From Rhizobium etli CFN 42 (GTDB taxonomy: Bacteria > Pseudomonadota > Alphaproteobacteria > Rhizobiales > Rhizobiaceae): DNA of 64,000 bases. The stretch is taken from assembly GCF_000092045.1 (NCBI RefSeq), contig NC_007764.1, forward strand, positions 186,001 through 250,000, read 5' to 3'. How positions within the stretch are numbered: position 1 is the first letter of the stretch; each line of letters begins with the position of its first letter. Position numbers and translations under genes: made by a program. The notes below the pieces were generated by a model. It was not told the origin of the DNA. It ran no database searches and worked only from the letters and a program-made list of their open reading frames with translations. Of this stretch, positions 45,024 to 54,962 are shown in pieces.

Positions 45024-46061
45024 TCAGGCCGAGGTCCGCAGCATGAGCTCGGCATTGAGAAGAATGCGGGCCGCCGGCGCGCTAGCAGGACCCTCGCCCT
45101 CGCCGAGCCTGCCGAGCAGCATTTCGATCGCGAGCCGGCCGATCTCGTTATAGTTCTGTGCCACCGTCGTGATTGGGGGGCAGGCGTAGCGCGACAGCGG
45201 GTGATCGTCATGTCCCGCGACCCGCAAGTCGTAATTGGCGCCATGGCCGACCTTGAGACCGAGCTGGAATGCAGCGGCGATGACGCCGAAGGCGACGCGG
45301 TCGTTGGCGCAGAGCACAGTGCGCGTCGGAAAGCCCTGCCCCGACGTCAGGATGCGGGTCGCTTCCTCGAAGCCGAAGCGCTCGAAGTCCCAGCTCTTGC
45401 TGTCTGTCAGCTCGACAATGCTGGGCGCCATCTTGAACTGGTCCATCGCTTCCAGATAGGCCGTCTGGCGGGTCAAGGCATTGGTATTGACATGCGGCAT
45501 GCCGAAATAGCATGGCGGCTCGCCCGAGCGGCAGAGATAATCAACGATCAGGTTGAAACTCTGGCGGTTGTTCGTGCCGACGAAGGAGGATGTCTCGTCG
45601 AGCGGCGAATCGACATAGATGAGCGGTACGCTGCGGCCAAGCTCGTCGAGCGTGGCGTGATGAGATTCGACACCAAGCGGCGCGATAATCGCGCCGGCGA
45701 CGTTCATCGATTTCAGCGTCTTGATCGCCCGATCCTCCATTTCAGCCTTGCCGTCCGACGACAGGACGAAGGCGAGGAACCCGGACTCATTGGCGATCAT
45801 CTCGATACGGCGGGTCAGCGCCATATAGAAGGGATCGGTCGAATTGGGGATGATGACGCCGAGAATGTTGCTGCGCCGCCGGTTGAGGTTGACGGCGAAG
45901 ATATTCGGCCGGAAACCCGATTTCTTCAGCGCCTGCTCGATTGTTTCCCGTGTCTTCTGGCGCACCGACATCGGATCGCTGAAATATTTCGAGACGGTGG
46001 GACGCGACAAGCCGACGAACTCCGAAAAGTCCTCCATGGTTTTGATCCTCTTTCCCACCAT
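45024..46061 (-). CDS. LacI-family transcriptional regulator
   Basis: 345 residues from the ATG at 46061, supported by AGGAG five bases upstream; a GTG/ATG 15-25 residues earlier is unlikely. HTH: TMEDFSEFVGLSRPTVSKYFSDP, then the hinge RPNIFAVNLNRRRSN and a sugar-binding domain. It lies downstream of, and in line with, the polyol dehydrogenase genes and is tail to tail with quiC. Most likely regulates the polyol cluster. Confidence 0.87.
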   Translation of the reverse strand: MVGKRIKTMEDFSEFVGLSRPTVSKYFSDPMSVRQKTRETIEQALKKSGFRPNIFAVNLNRRRSNILGVIIPNSTDPFYMALTRRIEMIANESGFLAFVLSSDGKAEMEDRAIKTLKSMNVAGAIIAPLGVESHHATLDELGRSVPLIYVDSPLDETSSFVGTNNRQSFNLIVDYLCRSGEPPCYFGMPHVNTNALTRQTAYLEAMDQFKMAPSIVELTDSKSWDFERFGFEEATRILTSGQGFPTRTVLCANDRVAFGVIAAAFQLGLKVGHGANYDLRVAGHDDHPLSRYACPPITTVAQNYNEIGRLAIEMLLGRLGEGEGPASAPAARILLNAELMLRTSA

Positions 46062-46140
46062 CTGATCTCCTGACGCGGCGTCTCCGACGGTTTCTAGATG
46101 ACTCATCGCCGGACGAAAAGCGGCCCTGTCGATCACCTGA

Positions 46141-46249
46141 ACCTAAAGGGTGTCGCGCAAAAGTGTGCGCGGTTTTGCGATAACGACACGCGTAAAAACA
46201 AAGACCTAAAGCACGGGGAGCGAATCTGAAAGATCGCCACGTGCTTTAG
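46141..46249 (-). repeat. RIME1 rhizobial intergenic mosaic element
   Basis: About 108 bases with two palindromes: CTAAAGCACG (46206-46215) pairs with CGTGCTTTAG (46240-46249), and CGCAAAA (46156-46162) pairs with TTTTGCG (46173-46179) inside a larger TGTCG...CGACA frame; ACCTAAAG recurs at 46141 and 46205. This size and layout, read on the minus strand (TTTAGGTCTTTGTTTTTACG), is the Rhizobium-specific RIME1 repeat. It overlaps the stop codon of the zinc dehydrogenase and may act as its terminator-like hairpin. Confidence 0.8.
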
Positions 46250-47256
46250 TCTATGGAGAACTGCACCTTCATCGTTGCCGGATCGGCGGACTTTTTGGTG
46301 ATGAAGGGAAGCACTTCGCCAAGCGGCAGCCGGTGGGACACCAGCTGCGCCATGGCGCCAGTATCCCTCCTGAGAACGTCGAGCGCCTGGGGAATGTTGC
46401 GGTTCAGCGAATGAGAGCCGGCGAAGCGGATCTGGCGGCGGAAGATCTCGAAAGGCGCGATGGAAATGCGCTGATCGGGGGCGCAGACGCCGAAGACGAG
46501 AACCGTGCCGCCATCGGCGGCGAAATCGATCATGCCTTCGACGACACGGGCGATGCCGGTTGCATCGGCAACGAAATCGAAAGAGCGGTGGCGGCTGGCA
46601 AGCGCTTCGGTGCCGGAGACGGCCGTCTCCAGTCCCAGCCGTTCGGCAAAGGCCAGCCGTGCCTCGTTGATATCGGCGACCGCCACCGACGAAACGCCTT
46701 CGGCCTTCAGGGAAAGCGCGAGCAGCAATCCGATCGGTCCGGCGCCGAAGACCAGCGCCGTTTCCGTTCCCGCCGGACCGGCCCGCAGGCCGGCGCTGCC
46801 AAGACCGTTCAAAACGCAGGCGAGCGGCTCGGCGAGCGCAGCGAGATTGAAGTCGAGATCGCCGATCTCATGCAGGTGGTCGATCCTGACCAGGCTGTAT
46901 TCGGCAAAACCGCCGTCCTCCGTCACGCCATAGGCCTTCAGATCGCGGCAGAGATTGGTCAGTCCCTTGCGGCAGGCCCGGCACTGCCCGCAGGGAAGAT
47001 TGGGATCGACGACGACGCGGGCGCCGACCGCAAGGCCGGCGACATCGCCGGCCACGGCCTCGATCACGCCGGCATATTCATGACAGGGTACGAGCGGAAA
47101 GCGGCCCTCGCCGTAACGGCCGTAGAGGACGTCGATATCGGTGTGGCAAAGACCGGCGGCGCGCACGCGCACCAGCGCATGGCCGGGCCGCAGTTCCGGC
47201 AGCGGCAGCGCCTTGGTGACCGCGACGCCCTTTTCGGTATAGCAGATGGCTTCCAT
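46246..47256 (-). CDS. Zinc-dependent alcohol/polyol dehydrogenase (MDR family)
   Basis: 336 residues. Catalytic zinc ligands in AGLCHTDIDV (Cys36, His37) and PCHEYAG; structural zinc cysteines in PCGQCRACRKGLTNLC; NAD site FGAGPIGLLL. The polyol-dehydrogenase branch of Agrobacterium includes D-altritol 5-dehydrogenase; with the SmoS-like, kinase and KbaZ genes alongside, a hexitol oxidation role is likely. Its last bases overlap the RIME1 repeat. Confidence 0.85.
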   Translation of the reverse strand: MEAICYTEKGVAVTKALPLPELRPGHALVRVRAAGLCHTDIDVLYGRYGEGRFPLVPCHEYAGVIEAVAGDVAGLAVGARVVVDPNLPCGQCRACRKGLTNLCRDLKAYGVTEDGGFAEYSLVRIDHLHEIGDLDFNLAALAEPLACVLNGLGSAGLRAGPAGTETALVFGAGPIGLLLALSLKAEGVSSVAVADINEARLAFAERLGLETAVSGTEALASRHRSFDFVADATGIARVVEGMIDFAADGGTVLVFGVCAPDQRISIAPFEIFRRQIRFAGSHSLNRNIPQALDVLRRDTGAMAQLVSHRLPLGEVLPFITKKSADPATMKVQFSID

Positions 47257-47287
47257 CTCAGACTCCAGACTTCTTGCGCAAGGGCGA

Positions 47288-48058
47288 TCAGCTCATCCAG
47301 TTGCCGCCGTCGACGTTGTAAGTCTGGGCAAGGATATAGTCGCTGTCCGATGAGGCGAGGAAGACAGCGAGGCCCTTGATGTCGTCGGGTGTTGCGAAGC
47401 GGCCGATCGGAACGGATTTGGCGACGGCGGCCTTCTTCTCGCCGGGCTTCAGCCCCTCCCATTTGGCAAAATGCGCATCGACGATATCCCAATGCTCGCC
47501 GTCGACGACGCCCGGCGCGATCGCATTGACGTTGATGCCGTATTTGACGAGCGCCAGTGCTGCCGACTGTGTCGCCGAGATGATCGCAGCCTTGGAAGCG
47601 CAGTATAAAAGCACCAGCGCCTCGCCGCGCCGCCCGGCCTGGCTGGCCATATTGATGATCTTGCCGCCCCTGCCCCGGTTGATCATGACGTTCGAGACGG
47701 CCTTCATCATGAAGAGCGGCCCCTTCAGGTTGATCGAGAAGACCTTGTCGTAGCTGGCCTCGGTGATCTCGTTGACCGGGGCCATGTCGAAGATGGCGGC
47801 ATTGTTGACGAGGATGTCTATACCGCCGAACTCCTTGTCGACCTCTGCAACGAAAGTGTCGATGGCCGACAGATCCATGACGTCGAGCTTCATCGCCTTG
47901 GCAACAGGGCCGATCGCGGCGGCGGATTTCGTCGCCCGCTCGATATCGATATCGGCAATCACGACCTTGGCGCCTTCCTTGACGAAGGCTTCGGCAAAGC
48001 CAAGGCCGATGCCGCGCGCGCCGCCGGTAATCAGGGCGACCTTGTCTTTCAGTCTCAT
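47288..48058 (-). CDS. smoS: SmoS-like sorbitol/galactitol dehydrogenase (SDR)
   Basis: 256 residues from the ATG at 48058. TGGARGIG, LVNNAAIFDMAPVNEIT, KIINMASQAGRRGEALV, the YCASK active site and the terminal ILAQTYNVDGGNWMS closely match Rhodobacter SmoS (L-iditol 2-dehydrogenase/sorbitol dehydrogenase). Oxidises hexitols such as sorbitol to fructose or galactitol to tagatose. The next gene downstream is a zinc dehydrogenase; upstream is the broken binding-protein gene. smoF, smoG and smoK, usually between them, are absent. Confidence 0.88.
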   Translation of the reverse strand: MRLKDKVALITGGARGIGLGFAEAFVKEGAKVVIADIDIERATKSAAAIGPVAKAMKLDVMDLSAIDTFVAEVDKEFGGIDILVNNAAIFDMAPVNEITEASYDKVFSINLKGPLFMMKAVSNVMINRGRGGKIINMASQAGRRGEALVLLYCASKAAIISATQSAALALVKYGINVNAIAPGVVDGEHWDIVDAHFAKWEGLKPGEKKAAVAKSVPIGRFATPDDIKGLAVFLASSDSDYILAQTYNVDGGNWMS

Positions 48059-48119
48059 GTCGTTCTCCAGTTCAGCCGGCGCAGACGCCGGAAGTGCGAA
48101 ATGACGGCTAACCGCCTGA

Positions 48120-48159
48120 CCGGAAGGTCCCGGCAGTCGTGCTGCCGGGACCTTTCCGG
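48120..48159 (-). other. Strong stem-loop between the broken SBP and smoS
   Basis: Inverted repeat with a 13-base perfect arm (48124-48136 with 48142-48154), a one-base bulge and four more pairs, around a 5-base loop. Hairpins of this type end binding-protein messages in importer operons. No T run on either side. Confidence 0.6.
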
Positions 48160-48193
48160 GAGGAATTCGCGGCAGACCGCGAGGATGCAAGGC

Positions 48194-49500
48194 TTACTTC
48201 GGGTAGCCGGCCTTCTTCATGTCGCGTTCGACCTGTTTCTGGGCACTGTCGAGAGCGGCATCGACCGATTGCTGTCCGGACAGCGCGGCGGCGATCTGCT
48301 GGCCGACGAGCGTGCCGATGCCCTGGAACTCGGGAATGGCGACGAACTGAACGCCGGTATAGGGAACGGGATCCTTGGTCGGCTTGGACGGGTCGGCCGA
48401 GAGAATGGCCTTCAGCACGGTATCGGCAAAGGGGGCCGCCTTCTGATATTCCGGCAGGGCGTAGGTCGATTTTCTGGTGCCGGGCGGCACCGCGACCCAG
48501 CCCTCCGTCTCGCCAACCTTCTTGACGTAGTCCTTGGAGGTTGCCCATTTCAGGAAGGATTTGGCCGCATCGAGCTTGGTCGAGGTAGCCGGGATCGCCA
48601 GGTTCCAGGACCATGACCAGCTCGAGCCGTTCGCGGTGACGGCGACAGGCGCACGCGTGAAGGCGATCTTGTCGGCGACCTTGCTCTGCTTCGGGTCGTA
48701 GACGCGGCGGACGTGGCATCGATCCACATTGCGCAATGACCGGTCGAAAACAGCGCCTGGTTTTCGTTGAAGCCGTTCGCAGTCACGCCGGGAGGACCAT
48801 ATTTGGTCATCAGCTCGACATAATCTGTAATTGCCTTCTTCCAGGGCTCGGAATTGATCTGCGGCTTCCAGTCCATGTCGAACCAGCGGCCGCCATAGGC
48901 GTTGATCATGGTTCCGAGGAACGCCATGTTCTCGCCCCAGCCGGGCTTGCCGCGCAGGCATAGGCCGTACTGTTCCTTTGATTTGTCGGTCAGCTTCGCT
49001 GCATATTCCTTGATCTGGTCGTAGGTCGGTTCATCAGGCATCTTGATGCCGGCGGCATCGAAGAGATCCTTGCGGTAAAGCGTGAACGAGCTTTCCGTAT
49101 AGAAAGGCACGGCATAGAGCTTGCCGTCGACGGTCAGGCCCGTCTTGATCGGAGCGAGCAGGTCGTCATAGTCGTAATCGGCGCCGAGATCGTCAACGGG
49201 CGCCAGCCAGCCCTGCTTGCCCCAGATCGGCGCCTCATAGCCGCCGATGGTGATGATGTCGTACTGGCCACTCTTCGTTGCGATGTCAGTCGTCACCTTC
49301 TGGCGCAGGACGTTTTCTTCGAGCACCACCCAGTTCACCTTGTTGCCGGTCTCCTTCTCCCATTCCGGCGACAGTTTCTGCATGATGATCATGTCGCCAT
49401 TGTTGACAGTGGCGATCGTCAGTTCCTCGGCGCCTGCCAGTCCGGCGGTCGGTGCGAGGCAGGCGACGGGTGCAGATAGGATGCAAATGATCTTGCTCAT
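48194..49500 (-). pseudogene. Polyol ABC transporter solute-binding protein, frameshifted
   Basis: The frame from the ATG at 49500 (GGAGGAG upstream; signal peptide about 1-24) encodes a family-1 binding protein up to CAMWIDATSAAS; the continuation VYDPKQSKVADKIAF...KKAGYPK is in another frame. One missing base at about 48704-48712 explains it. Intact length would be ~435 residues, like SmoE/MtlE polyol-binding proteins. Either a real inactivating deletion or an assembly error; permease and ATPase genes of this system are absent next door. Confidence 0.8.
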
Positions 49501-49823
49501 GTTCTCCGCTCCTCCTTTACGGATGTTCACGAATAAAATTACATGCGTAAACTTTTATCCGCCAACTTGATCGATCTTGTCAAGCGGGTTTGGGGAGGCA
49601 AATCCATCTCATCTTATGTCGCTCATGCAAATTTAGGCCGATTCTTCAGCTCGGGGGACGTTCTGCGGCGCAAGATGAAGCAGTCTCTACTCGCTGCATT
49701 GCAACATTAAAATTGTCACGCGTCAAATTAGTCTTGACTGCCTTCCGCAAGCAAGTTACGGCGGATCGAGATTTGATGAATGCGGAGAGTGCAGATGCCG
49801 ATACCCGCATGAGGAGATCGTAG
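49501..49823. other. Divergent intergenic region, SBP and kinase genes
   Basis: About 320 bases between the binding-protein gene (-) and the PfkB kinase gene (+). It should hold promoters in both directions; TTGACT at 49734-49739 is one possible -35 box for the kinase. I see no clear operator palindrome and no gene. Confidence 0.45.
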
Positions 49824-50804
49824 ATGCCGTCACAAAGGGCGATTGCGCCGGAAGCGCTCGGACCGACGATCACCGTCGGCGAGATCTTGGTGGAGATCAT
49901 GGCGACCACAGTCGGCACCGGCTTTATCGAGCCGCAATCCCTGGCAGGTCCCTATCCGAGCGGCGCGCCGGCCATTTTCATCGATCAGGTCGCGCGCATG
50001 GGCGGTGCGGCCGGCATCATCGCCGGTGTCGGCGATGACGATTTCGGCCGGCTGAACGTCGACCGCCTGCGCCACGACGGCGTCGATGTGTCGGCCATCG
50101 CAATCCATGAAGACTGGCCGACAGGCAGTGCTTTCGTTCGTTACCGGCCGAATGGCGCCCGGGATTTCGTCTTCAACATCGCCAGATCCGCGGCCGGCCA
50201 GGTCGGCTTGACCTCTGCCGCCGAGGCTCTCGTCCGGCGCGCCGGCCACGTGCATGTCATGGGAACGGCTCTCACCATTCCCGGTGCCCGCAAGGTGATC
50301 CTCTTTGCGGTCGAGACGGTGCAGGCCCGCGGTGGTTCGGTATCGCTGGACCCCAACCTTCGTAAGGAATTGCTGACCGATGACGGCGCGCTGGACAGTT
50401 TCAATCAGGTGCTTGCCACAGCCGACCTGCTGCTGCCCTCCGGCGATGAGCTTTTCACCGCCGCCGGCCGCGCAGACGAAGCTGCGGCTGTCGCCAAGCT
50501 TTTGGAGAGCGGCATTGGCGAGATCGTCCTGAAGCGCGGCGAACATGGCGCTTCCTTCTTTGGCCGCGGCCTCCCGCGCATCGATTGCCCAGCCTTCACC
50601 GTTGACGAGGTCGATCCGACCGGCGCCGGCGACTGCTTCGGCGCGGCCTATCTCACGTGCCGCCGCAAGGGCATGGCGCCGGATGCCGCCCTGCTCCACG
50701 CCAATGCGGCCGGCGCTCGCAACGTGACCCGGCTCGGTCCCATGGAAGGCGTCTCCACCCTTGCCGAACTCACGACCTTTATTGCCGAAACCCCGAGGAG
50801 ATAG
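49824..50804 (+). CDS. PfkB-family carbohydrate kinase (tagatose kinase-like)
   Basis: 326 residues, ATG at 49824 after GAGGAG. Sugar-binding [17 protein letters not shown] near the N-terminus and the C-terminal catalytic [17 protein letters not shown] with the general-base Asp. Family members phosphorylate hexoses and ketoses. With KbaZ next (4-base gap), the substrate is probably D-tagatose, giving D-tagatose 6-phosphate. Confidence 0.87.
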   Translation: MPSQRAIAPEALGPTITVGEILVEIMATTVGTGFIEPQSLAGPYPSGAPAIFIDQVARMGGAAGIIAGVGDDDFGRLNVDRLRHDGVDVSAIAIHEDWPTGSAFVRYRPNGARDFVFNIARSAAGQVGLTSAAEALVRRAGHVHVMGTALTIPGARKVILFAVETVQARGGSVSLDPNLRKELLTDDGALDSFNQVLATADLLLPSGDELFTAAGRADEAAAVAKLLESGIGEIVLKRGEHGASFFGRGLPRIDCPAFTVDEVDPTGAGDCFGAAYLTCRRKGMAPDAALLHANAAGARNVTRLGPMEGVSTLAELTTFIAETPRR

Positions 50805-50807
50805 ACG

Positions 50808-52076
50808 ATGGACCGGATATTGACCCGTCTTGCCGCCGCGCGGCGCGAAGGCAGACCCTTCGGCATCACCTCGGTCTGTTCCGCCCATTCCCTCGTCCTC
50901 AGGGCTGCCATCCGGCGGGCGGTGCACGACGGCGGGCCAGTTCTGATCGAGGCGACCTGCAACCAGGTCAACCATCTCGGCGGTTATACCGGCATGAGGC
51001 CGGAAGACTTCATCCGCTTTGCCGAGCGCATCGGCGCCGAGGAAGGGCTCGACCGCGCGCAGATGATCTTCGGCGGCGACCATCTCGGTCCCAATCCATG
51101 GCGCAAGAAGGGGCCGGAAGCAGCGCTTGAGCAGGCAGAGCTCATGGTCGAAGCCTATGTCAGAGCCGGATTCGGCAAGATCCATCTCGATGCCTCGATG
51201 GGCTGCGCCGGCGACCCGGCAGTGCTCGACGACCGGACGATCGCCGAACGCGCCGCAGGATTGGCAGAGATCAGCGAAAGGACGGCGAAAGCGATCGGCG
51301 CACCGCCGCCGCTTTATATTCTTGGCACCGAGGTTCCGGCGCCCGGTGGCGCCGATCATGCGCTCGAAGAACTCCGGCCGACCGCGCCGGAGGCCGCTCG
51401 TGCAACGATTGCCATCCATCGCGAAATCTTTTCGCGGGCTGGGTTGGAGGAGGCGTTTTCCCGCGTCATCGCCTTCGTCGTCCAGCCGGGTGTCGAATTC
51501 GGCAGCGAGAACGTCATTGGCTACAGGCCCGAACTTGCGAGTGAATTGACCGCACTGCTCGACGAGGAGCCGCAATTCGTTTTCGAGGCTCATTCCACGG
51601 ATTATCAGACGCGCGATGCGCTGACGCGGCTGGTGCAGGACGGCTTCCCGATCCTGAAGGTCGGCCCCGGCCTGACCTTTGCGCTGCGTGAGGCCGCCTA
51701 TGCGCTCGATATGATCGCATCGGAGATGGTTGCCGGTTACGGCGATAGACCCCTTGCGGCCGCGATGGAGGCGCTGATGCTGGCAGCACCGGGCGACTGG
51801 CAGGCCCATTATCACGGCGACGAGACGGCTTTGCGTCTGCAGCGGCACTACAGCTACAGCGATCGTATCCGCTATTACTGGAAAAGGCCCGAGGCCGGCA
51901 AGGCGTTCGAGAGACTGCTCGGCGCGCTGCGCGGAAAGACGATCCCGGGGACGCTGCTGCGTCAGTATCTGCCGCAGCTTTCGGCGGCCGAAGTCGGCGA
52001 TCCCGAGACCATATTGATTGCCGCAGTCGACCGCGTGCTGGCCGATTACCAGAGCGCCTGCGGCACGGCGCCCTGA
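50808..52076 (+). CDS. KbaZ/GatZ-family protein, likely D-tagatose 6-phosphate 4-epimerase
   Basis: 422 residues, start 3 bases after the kinase stop. Motifs FGITSVCSAHSLVLRAA, EATCNQVNHLGGYTGM, FGGDHLGPNPW and STDYQT define the COG4573 family. The family was named as the non-catalytic subunit of tagatose-bisphosphate aldolase, but the Agrobacterium homologue was shown to epimerise D-tagatose 6-phosphate to fructose 6-phosphate. No GatY/KbaY aldolase or 1-phosphofructokinase-type step is here, which favours the epimerase reading. Confidence 0.85.
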   Translation: MDRILTRLAAARREGRPFGITSVCSAHSLVLRAAIRRAVHDGGPVLIEATCNQVNHLGGYTGMRPEDFIRFAERIGAEEGLDRAQMIFGGDHLGPNPWRKKGPEAALEQAELMVEAYVRAGFGKIHLDASMGCAGDPAVLDDRTIAERAAGLAEISERTAKAIGAPPPLYILGTEVPAPGGADHALEELRPTAPEAARATIAIHREIFSRAGLEEAFSRVIAFVVQPGVEFGSENVIGYRPELASELTALLDEEPQFVFEAHSTDYQTRDALTRLVQDGFPILKVGPGLTFALREAAYALDMIASEMVAGYGDRPLAAAMEALMLAAPGDWQAHYHGDETALRLQRHYSYSDRIRYYWKRPEAGKAFERLLGALRGKTIPGTLLRQYLPQLSAAEVGDPETILIAAVDRVLADYQSACGTAP

Positions 52077-52110
52077 ATTTTCCGAGCAAAAAGAGAGACG
52101 CTTGGCTCCC

Positions 52111-52127
52111 GGGCGGGGAACCCGCCC
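52111..52127. other. Small stem-loop between convergent genes
   Basis: GGGCGGG / CCCGCCC with a 3-base loop in the 66-base gap between the KbaZ gene (+) and the SDR gene (-). No T run; could contribute to ending both transcripts. Confidence 0.4.
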
Positions 52128-52142
52128 TCTCCTCTCCGTCGC

Positions 52143-52907
52143 TTACCGAGTCGTATAGCCGCCGTCGATAACAAGCACCTCGCCGGTGACATAACTTGCC
52201 GCCGCCGAGCAGAGAAACAGAGCCGCGCCCGCCACCTCTTCCGGCTGCCCGACACGTCCCATCGGCGTCATGCTGCGCCAGGTCGGGAACCAGTCGGGAT
52301 TGGCGATGCCGCCGCGCGACATGTCGGTCTCGATATAGCCGGGCGCAATGGCATTGACGCGGATGTTCTCGGCGGCGACTTCGCTTGCCAAGCTCTTCGT
52401 CATCATATGGACCGCCGCTTTGGAGGCGTTATAAGCGACCTGGTTCTGCGGAATGTTGGATACGATGCCGGAGATCGAGCCGATGTTGAGGATGACGCCG
52501 CCGCCCTGAAGCCGCATCGGTGCAAGTGCTGCGCGGCAGGTGCGGAAGACGGCGTCGACATTGACGGTCATGATCTCGCGCCAGATGGCATCGGAGAATT
52601 CCCCGCTGTCGCCATGAATGGCGATGCCGGCATTGTTGACGAGGATGTCGAGCCGGCCCGCCCGTGAGAGGGTCTCAGCGACGAGCGCATCGGCGCTTTT
52701 ATCTTTCATCATGTCGGCGGCGACGAATTCGCAATCGACCCCGGCCTTGGACAGCCGGTCTTCCGCCGCCGCGTTGGGGGTTCTTCCGCTGATGAAGATT
52801 TTGGCGCCCGCCTCGCCGAGTGCTTCGGCGATCGCCAAGCCGATACCGCGCGTGCCGCCGGTCACAAGCGCCACCTGTCCGTTCAAGCGAAATCTATCGA
52901 AGATCAT
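52143..52907 (-). CDS. Short-chain dehydrogenase/reductase (SDR), polyol-type
   Basis: 254 residues. NAD(P) motif TGGTRGIG (about 17-24), NNAG, and active-site Ser...YNASK are intact, plus AINAIAPGYIETDMSRG. Similar to gluconate 5-dehydrogenase and other polyol SDRs. Lies 41 bases downstream of the ribitol dehydrogenase gene on the same strand, so part of the same operon. Substrate not determinable. Confidence 0.82.
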   Translation of the reverse strand: MIFDRFRLNGQVALVTGGTRGIGLAIAEALGEAGAKIFISGRTPNAAAEDRLSKAGVDCEFVAADMMKDKSADALVAETLSRAGRLDILVNNAGIAIHGDSGEFSDAIWREIMTVNVDAVFRTCRAALAPMRLQGGGVILNIGSISGIVSNIPQNQVAYNASKAAVHMMTKSLASEVAAENIRVNAIAPGYIETDMSRGGIANPDWFPTWRSMTPMGRVGQPEEVAGAALFLCSAAASYVTGEVLVIDGGYTTR

Positions 52908-52948
52908 GGCCGATTCCTTTCTGCGGTCGTGGGGGCGGCACTTCCTCC

Positions 52949-53677
52949 TCAGAGGTCGGTGCTCTGCGGCAGAATGACGAGGTCGCGGATCGTGACGTTG
53001 CGTGGACGCGTCAGCATGAAGAGCACCGCTTCGGCCACTTCTTTCGGCTCCATCAGACCACCGGCGGCGAGCGCCTCATCGAGCTTCTCCTGCGGCCAAT
53101 CGCTAAGAAGGGCCGTGACGACAGGGCCGGGTGCGACGGCGCCGACCCGCAAGCCGTGCTTGGCGACCTGGCGCCGGAGGGTATGGACAAAGGCCTGGAC
53201 CGCATGTTTGGAAGCCGTGTAGATCGGCTCCCAGACCACCGGGATCATCCCGGCGACCGAACTCGTCAGGATGATATCGCCGGTCTTGCGTCCGACCATA
53301 TGCGGCAGGACGGCGTGCACCGAGCGAAATGCGGCGTTGATGTTCAGGTTGAGCATGCGATCCCAGGCGTCGGGATCGCCGCCAAGCACTTCACCGCCGA
53401 TATAGGAGCCGGCATTGGCATGGAAAATGTCCAACTGGCCCGCTTTCTCCAGAATAGCAGGCATCATCTGCGCCACGCTTGTTGGATCCAAGAGATCGAT
53501 GACCAGGGGAATGGCTTTTTCGCCGAGTTTCGAGCAGACATCCCTCAATGCCTCTTCGTTGCGGTCGATCAGCACGACGCGGGCGCCTGATGCAAGCATG
53601 GTCCTGGCGCACTCCAGGCCGATACCCGACGCCGCCCCAGTGACGGCCGCGACTTTTCCAGACAGATCCTGTCCCAT
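52949..53677 (-). CDS. rbtD: Ribitol 2-dehydrogenase (RbtD)
   Basis: 242 residues from the ATG at 53677 (30 residues of upstream frame overlap the permease and are excluded). [67 protein letters not shown] and [12 protein letters not shown] match Klebsiella ribitol dehydrogenase almost segment by segment. It oxidises ribitol to D-ribulose with NAD. It is downstream of a ribose/xylose-type ABC importer, which may therefore carry ribitol. No D-ribulokinase is in the window. Confidence 0.9.
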   Translation of the reverse strand: MGQDLSGKVAAVTGAASGIGLECARTMLASGARVVLIDRNEEALRDVCSKLGEKAIPLVIDLLDPTSVAQMMPAILEKAGQLDIFHANAGSYIGGEVLGGDPDAWDRMLNLNINAAFRSVHAVLPHMVGRKTGDIILTSSVAGMIPVVWEPIYTASKHAVQAFVHTLRRQVAKHGLRVGAVAPGPVVTALLSDWPQEKLDEALAAGGLMEPKEVAEAVLFMLTRPRNVTIRDLVILPQSTDL

Positions 53678-53702
53678 TTTCTTCCTCTGCTTTCCTGTTG
53701 AT

Positions 53703-54962
53703 TTAGGCCCGGCCGTGCGAAATGCGCGATCGGCGTGCCAGCGAGTCGACGATGACGGCCACGGCAAGAACGGCGCCGGTGATCATGTAGCGAAGCGATG
53801 ACGACAGATCGAGGAGTGTCAGCCCGCTGGCGATCGACTGAATGACGATGATGCCGAGAAGGGCCGAATAGGCGCTGCCGCGCCCGCCGAACAGGCTGGT
53901 GCCGCCGATGACCGCCGCAGCGATGGCGTTGAGATTGACGTCGCCGGTGCCGGCCTGCTGACTTGCTGTGGCGAGCCGCGCCGCCGAGAGCACGCCGCCG
54001 GTTGCCGCAAGCAGGGCGCATATGACGAAGGCGCTCGCATAGATGCGCGACACATTGATGCCCGAGCGACGGGCAGCCTCCCTGTTGCCGCCGACGGCCT
54101 GCATGGAGCGCCCCCATTTCGTGCGGGTCAGCGCATAATTCATGGCGGCGACGAGCCCGACGAAGAGGCCGAACATCCAGGGGACACCACGCGACTGGTT
54201 GAGATAGAAGGCAACCGCCTCGAGAACGACGGTGATGATGACGGCGCGCAGAACAAGTCCGCCGACCGATTTTGACGACAGACCGGCCGCCCGCCGCCGC
54301 GCCGCAGTGCGGTAGCTGGAGAGAAAGAATGCAATGCCGGCAAAGGCTACGAGCACATAGGCGACAGGATCCGGCATGACCATGATTTGCCCGAAATTCA
54401 CGAGCCAGGAGCCATAAGTCAGATTGATCGAACCGGTCGATCCGAGAATGTAGAGCTGCAGCCCGAGAACGGCGAGCAGTCCAGACAGGGTTGAGACGAA
54501 GCTCGGCATACCGAAGCGGTTGAAAAGGAAGGCGTAGAGGGAGCCGATCAAGGCGCCGACGGCCATGGCGGCGAGGATGGCCAGCACGACCGGCCAGCCC
54601 TGATTAATCCAGAAGACACCGACCAGCGCCGAGGCGAAGCCGCTGACGGAGCCGACGGACAGATCGATTTCTCCAACCATCAGGATGCAGACGATGCCGA
54701 GCGATATGACGCCGACCGTCGAGCAGTCGAACAGCATGTTGACCAGGTTGGGACTGGAGAGAAACACCGGATTGAGCGCCTGGAATACCGTCCAGATGAT
54801 CGCCAGGCCGACGATGACGGGCAGCGAGCCGAGGTCGCCGGAGCGGATGCGGTCGATAAAGCCGCGGACCCATCCGGTGAGACTATCCTCATGGCGTACT
54901 CGTTCATCGCGCCGGTCGAGAAGCGGAGGTGCTGCCGATTCCTTCTGGATGGTCTTCATCAT
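53703..54962 (-). CDS. Sugar/polyol ABC transporter permease (XylH/RbsC type)
   Basis: 419 residues, longer than RbsC and similar to Xyl[28 protein letters not shown] and the late [18 protein letters not shown] are the family marks; ten or more membrane segments. Start overlaps the ATPase stop by 4 bases. A single permease here implies a homodimeric channel. Likely ribitol from the adjacent rbtD gene. Confidence 0.9.
   Translation of the reverse strand: MMKTIQKESAAPPLLDRRDERVRHEDSLTGWVRGFIDRIRSGDLGSLPVIVGLAIIWTVFQALNPVFLSSPNLVNMLFDCSTVGVISLGIVCILMVGEIDLSVGSVSGFASALVGVFWINQGWPVVLAILAAMAVGALIGSLYAFLFNRFGMPSFVSTLSGLLAVLGLQLYILGSTGSINLTYGSWLVNFGQIMVMPDPVAYVLVAFAGIAFFLSSYRTAARRRAAGLSSKSVGGLVLRAVIITVVLEAVAFYLNQSRGVPWMFGLFVGLVAAMNYALTRTKWGRSMQAVGGNREAARRSGINVSRIYASAFVICALLAATGGVLSAARLATASQQAGTGDVNLNAIAAAVIGGTSLFGGRGSAYSALLGIIVIQSIASGLTLLDLSSSLRYMITGAVLAVAVIVDSLARRSRISHGRA

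Noticed and set aside
46173..46205. CACGCGTAAA-type sequence as a LacI operator for the regulator at 46061
   Set aside because: It lies inside the RIME1 repeat, which explains the palindromic look better.
49830..51848. 672-codon open frame on the minus strand
   Set aside because: Antisense to the PfkB kinase and KbaZ genes; no recognisable domain.
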